Shown here: positions 63,968 to 64,000 of the stretch, piece after piece
How the letters are laid out: each line of letters opens with the position of its first letter
How positions within the stretch are numbered: the stretch's first letter is position 1
Origin: Castellaniella sp034674885
Lineage (GTDB): Bacteria > Pseudomonadota > Gammaproteobacteria > Burkholderiales > Burkholderiaceae_B
Direction: 5' to 3'
DNA length: 64,000 nt
NCBI RefSeq assembly: GCF_034674885.1
Contig: NZ_JAUCDS010000009.1
Location: 1-64,000 of the forward strand
Notes under the pieces: generated by a model
Told to the model about the DNA's origin: nothing
Seen by the model: the letters and a program-made list of their open reading frames with translations, nothing else
Databases searched by the model: none
Program-made: the position numbers and the translations under genes

Positions 63968-63983
63968 AGGTTATGCAGAACCT
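63968..63983. promoter_or_regulatory. Inverted repeat upstream of the ABC operon
   Basis: AGGTT-TATGCA-GAACCT: arms AGGTT (63968-63972) and AACCT (63979-63983) with a six-base centre lie about 60 bases before the binding-protein ATG. This is a possible operator of the importer operon. No clear -35/-10 pair was found in 63909-64000, so the promoter may lie at or beyond the edge. Confidence 0.35.
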
Positions 63984-64000
63984 GATAACACGGCAGGACC

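Overview
The window is uniformly GC-rich DNA with tightly packed genes. Its conserved blocks (thrS-infC, rpmI-rplT-pheST-ihfA-merR, gshB-EIIA-ptsH-ptsI, glnK-amtB, recCBD, Liv-type ABC transport) point to a betaproteobacterium of the order Burkholderiales, most like the family Alcaligenaceae (Bordetella/Achromobacter/Castellaniella-type). That placement rests on gene content and order only. It looks like ordinary chromosome: I see no insertion sequence, prophage, CRISPR array or plasmid function.

Layout. 1-2405 (minus strand): an Atm1-type ABC exporter, an Rrf2/IscR-type Fe-S regulator and the first 11 codons of a coupled gene, probably sufB. 2521-3509: an ECF sigma factor with a small membrane anti-sigma partner. 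3523-8577: merR, ihfA, pheT, pheS, rplT and rpmI, with its own promoter. 8561-18200: a block that separates infC from rpmI: ubiK, comM, a lipoprotein, sigma-54-driven glnK-amtB, a diguanylate cyclase, ptsI, ptsH, an EIIA-Man protein and gshB. 18262-21135: infC with an ATC start codon, thrS and tRNA-Val(GAC).

21186-36039: spermidine-synthase-like protein, thiolase, CheV, a signal-less solute-binding-like protein, a 55-residue membrane protein coupled to an NCS1 permease, YigZ, the ABC-F protein YbiT, an unknown two-domain protein, an in-frame TadA-LdcA fusion, a HAD phosphatase, the NAD(P)H-hydrate repair enzyme and an acyl-CoA synthetase. 36113-45367: recC-recB-recD. 45497-53142: YggS, a Spy/CpxP-like periplasmic protein, an NlpC/P60 protein, tsdBA (thiosulfate to tetrathionate), a BaeSR-type two-component system and an ABC-2 exporter. 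53274-63908: class V aminotransferase, EAL/HDOD protein coupled to benE, an aromatic-type aldehyde dehydrogenase and a five-gene Liv-type ABC importer.

How parts fit together. The ABC exporter and IscR-like regulator belong to Fe-S biogenesis. The glnK-amtB and PTS-Ntr-like genes concern nitrogen and phosphotransfer control. The Spy-like gene is a natural candidate target of the nearby BaeSR pair. BenE, the aldehyde dehydrogenase and the Liv-type importer together suggest uptake and oxidation of an aromatic acid or aldehyde.

The most unusual items are the importer ATPase that carries a C-terminal hemerythrin domain (58633-59970), the TadA-LdcA fusion with a His-rich linker (30382-32058), and the translation-factor cluster broken between infC and rpmI, with its ATC start and putative leader-controlled elements.
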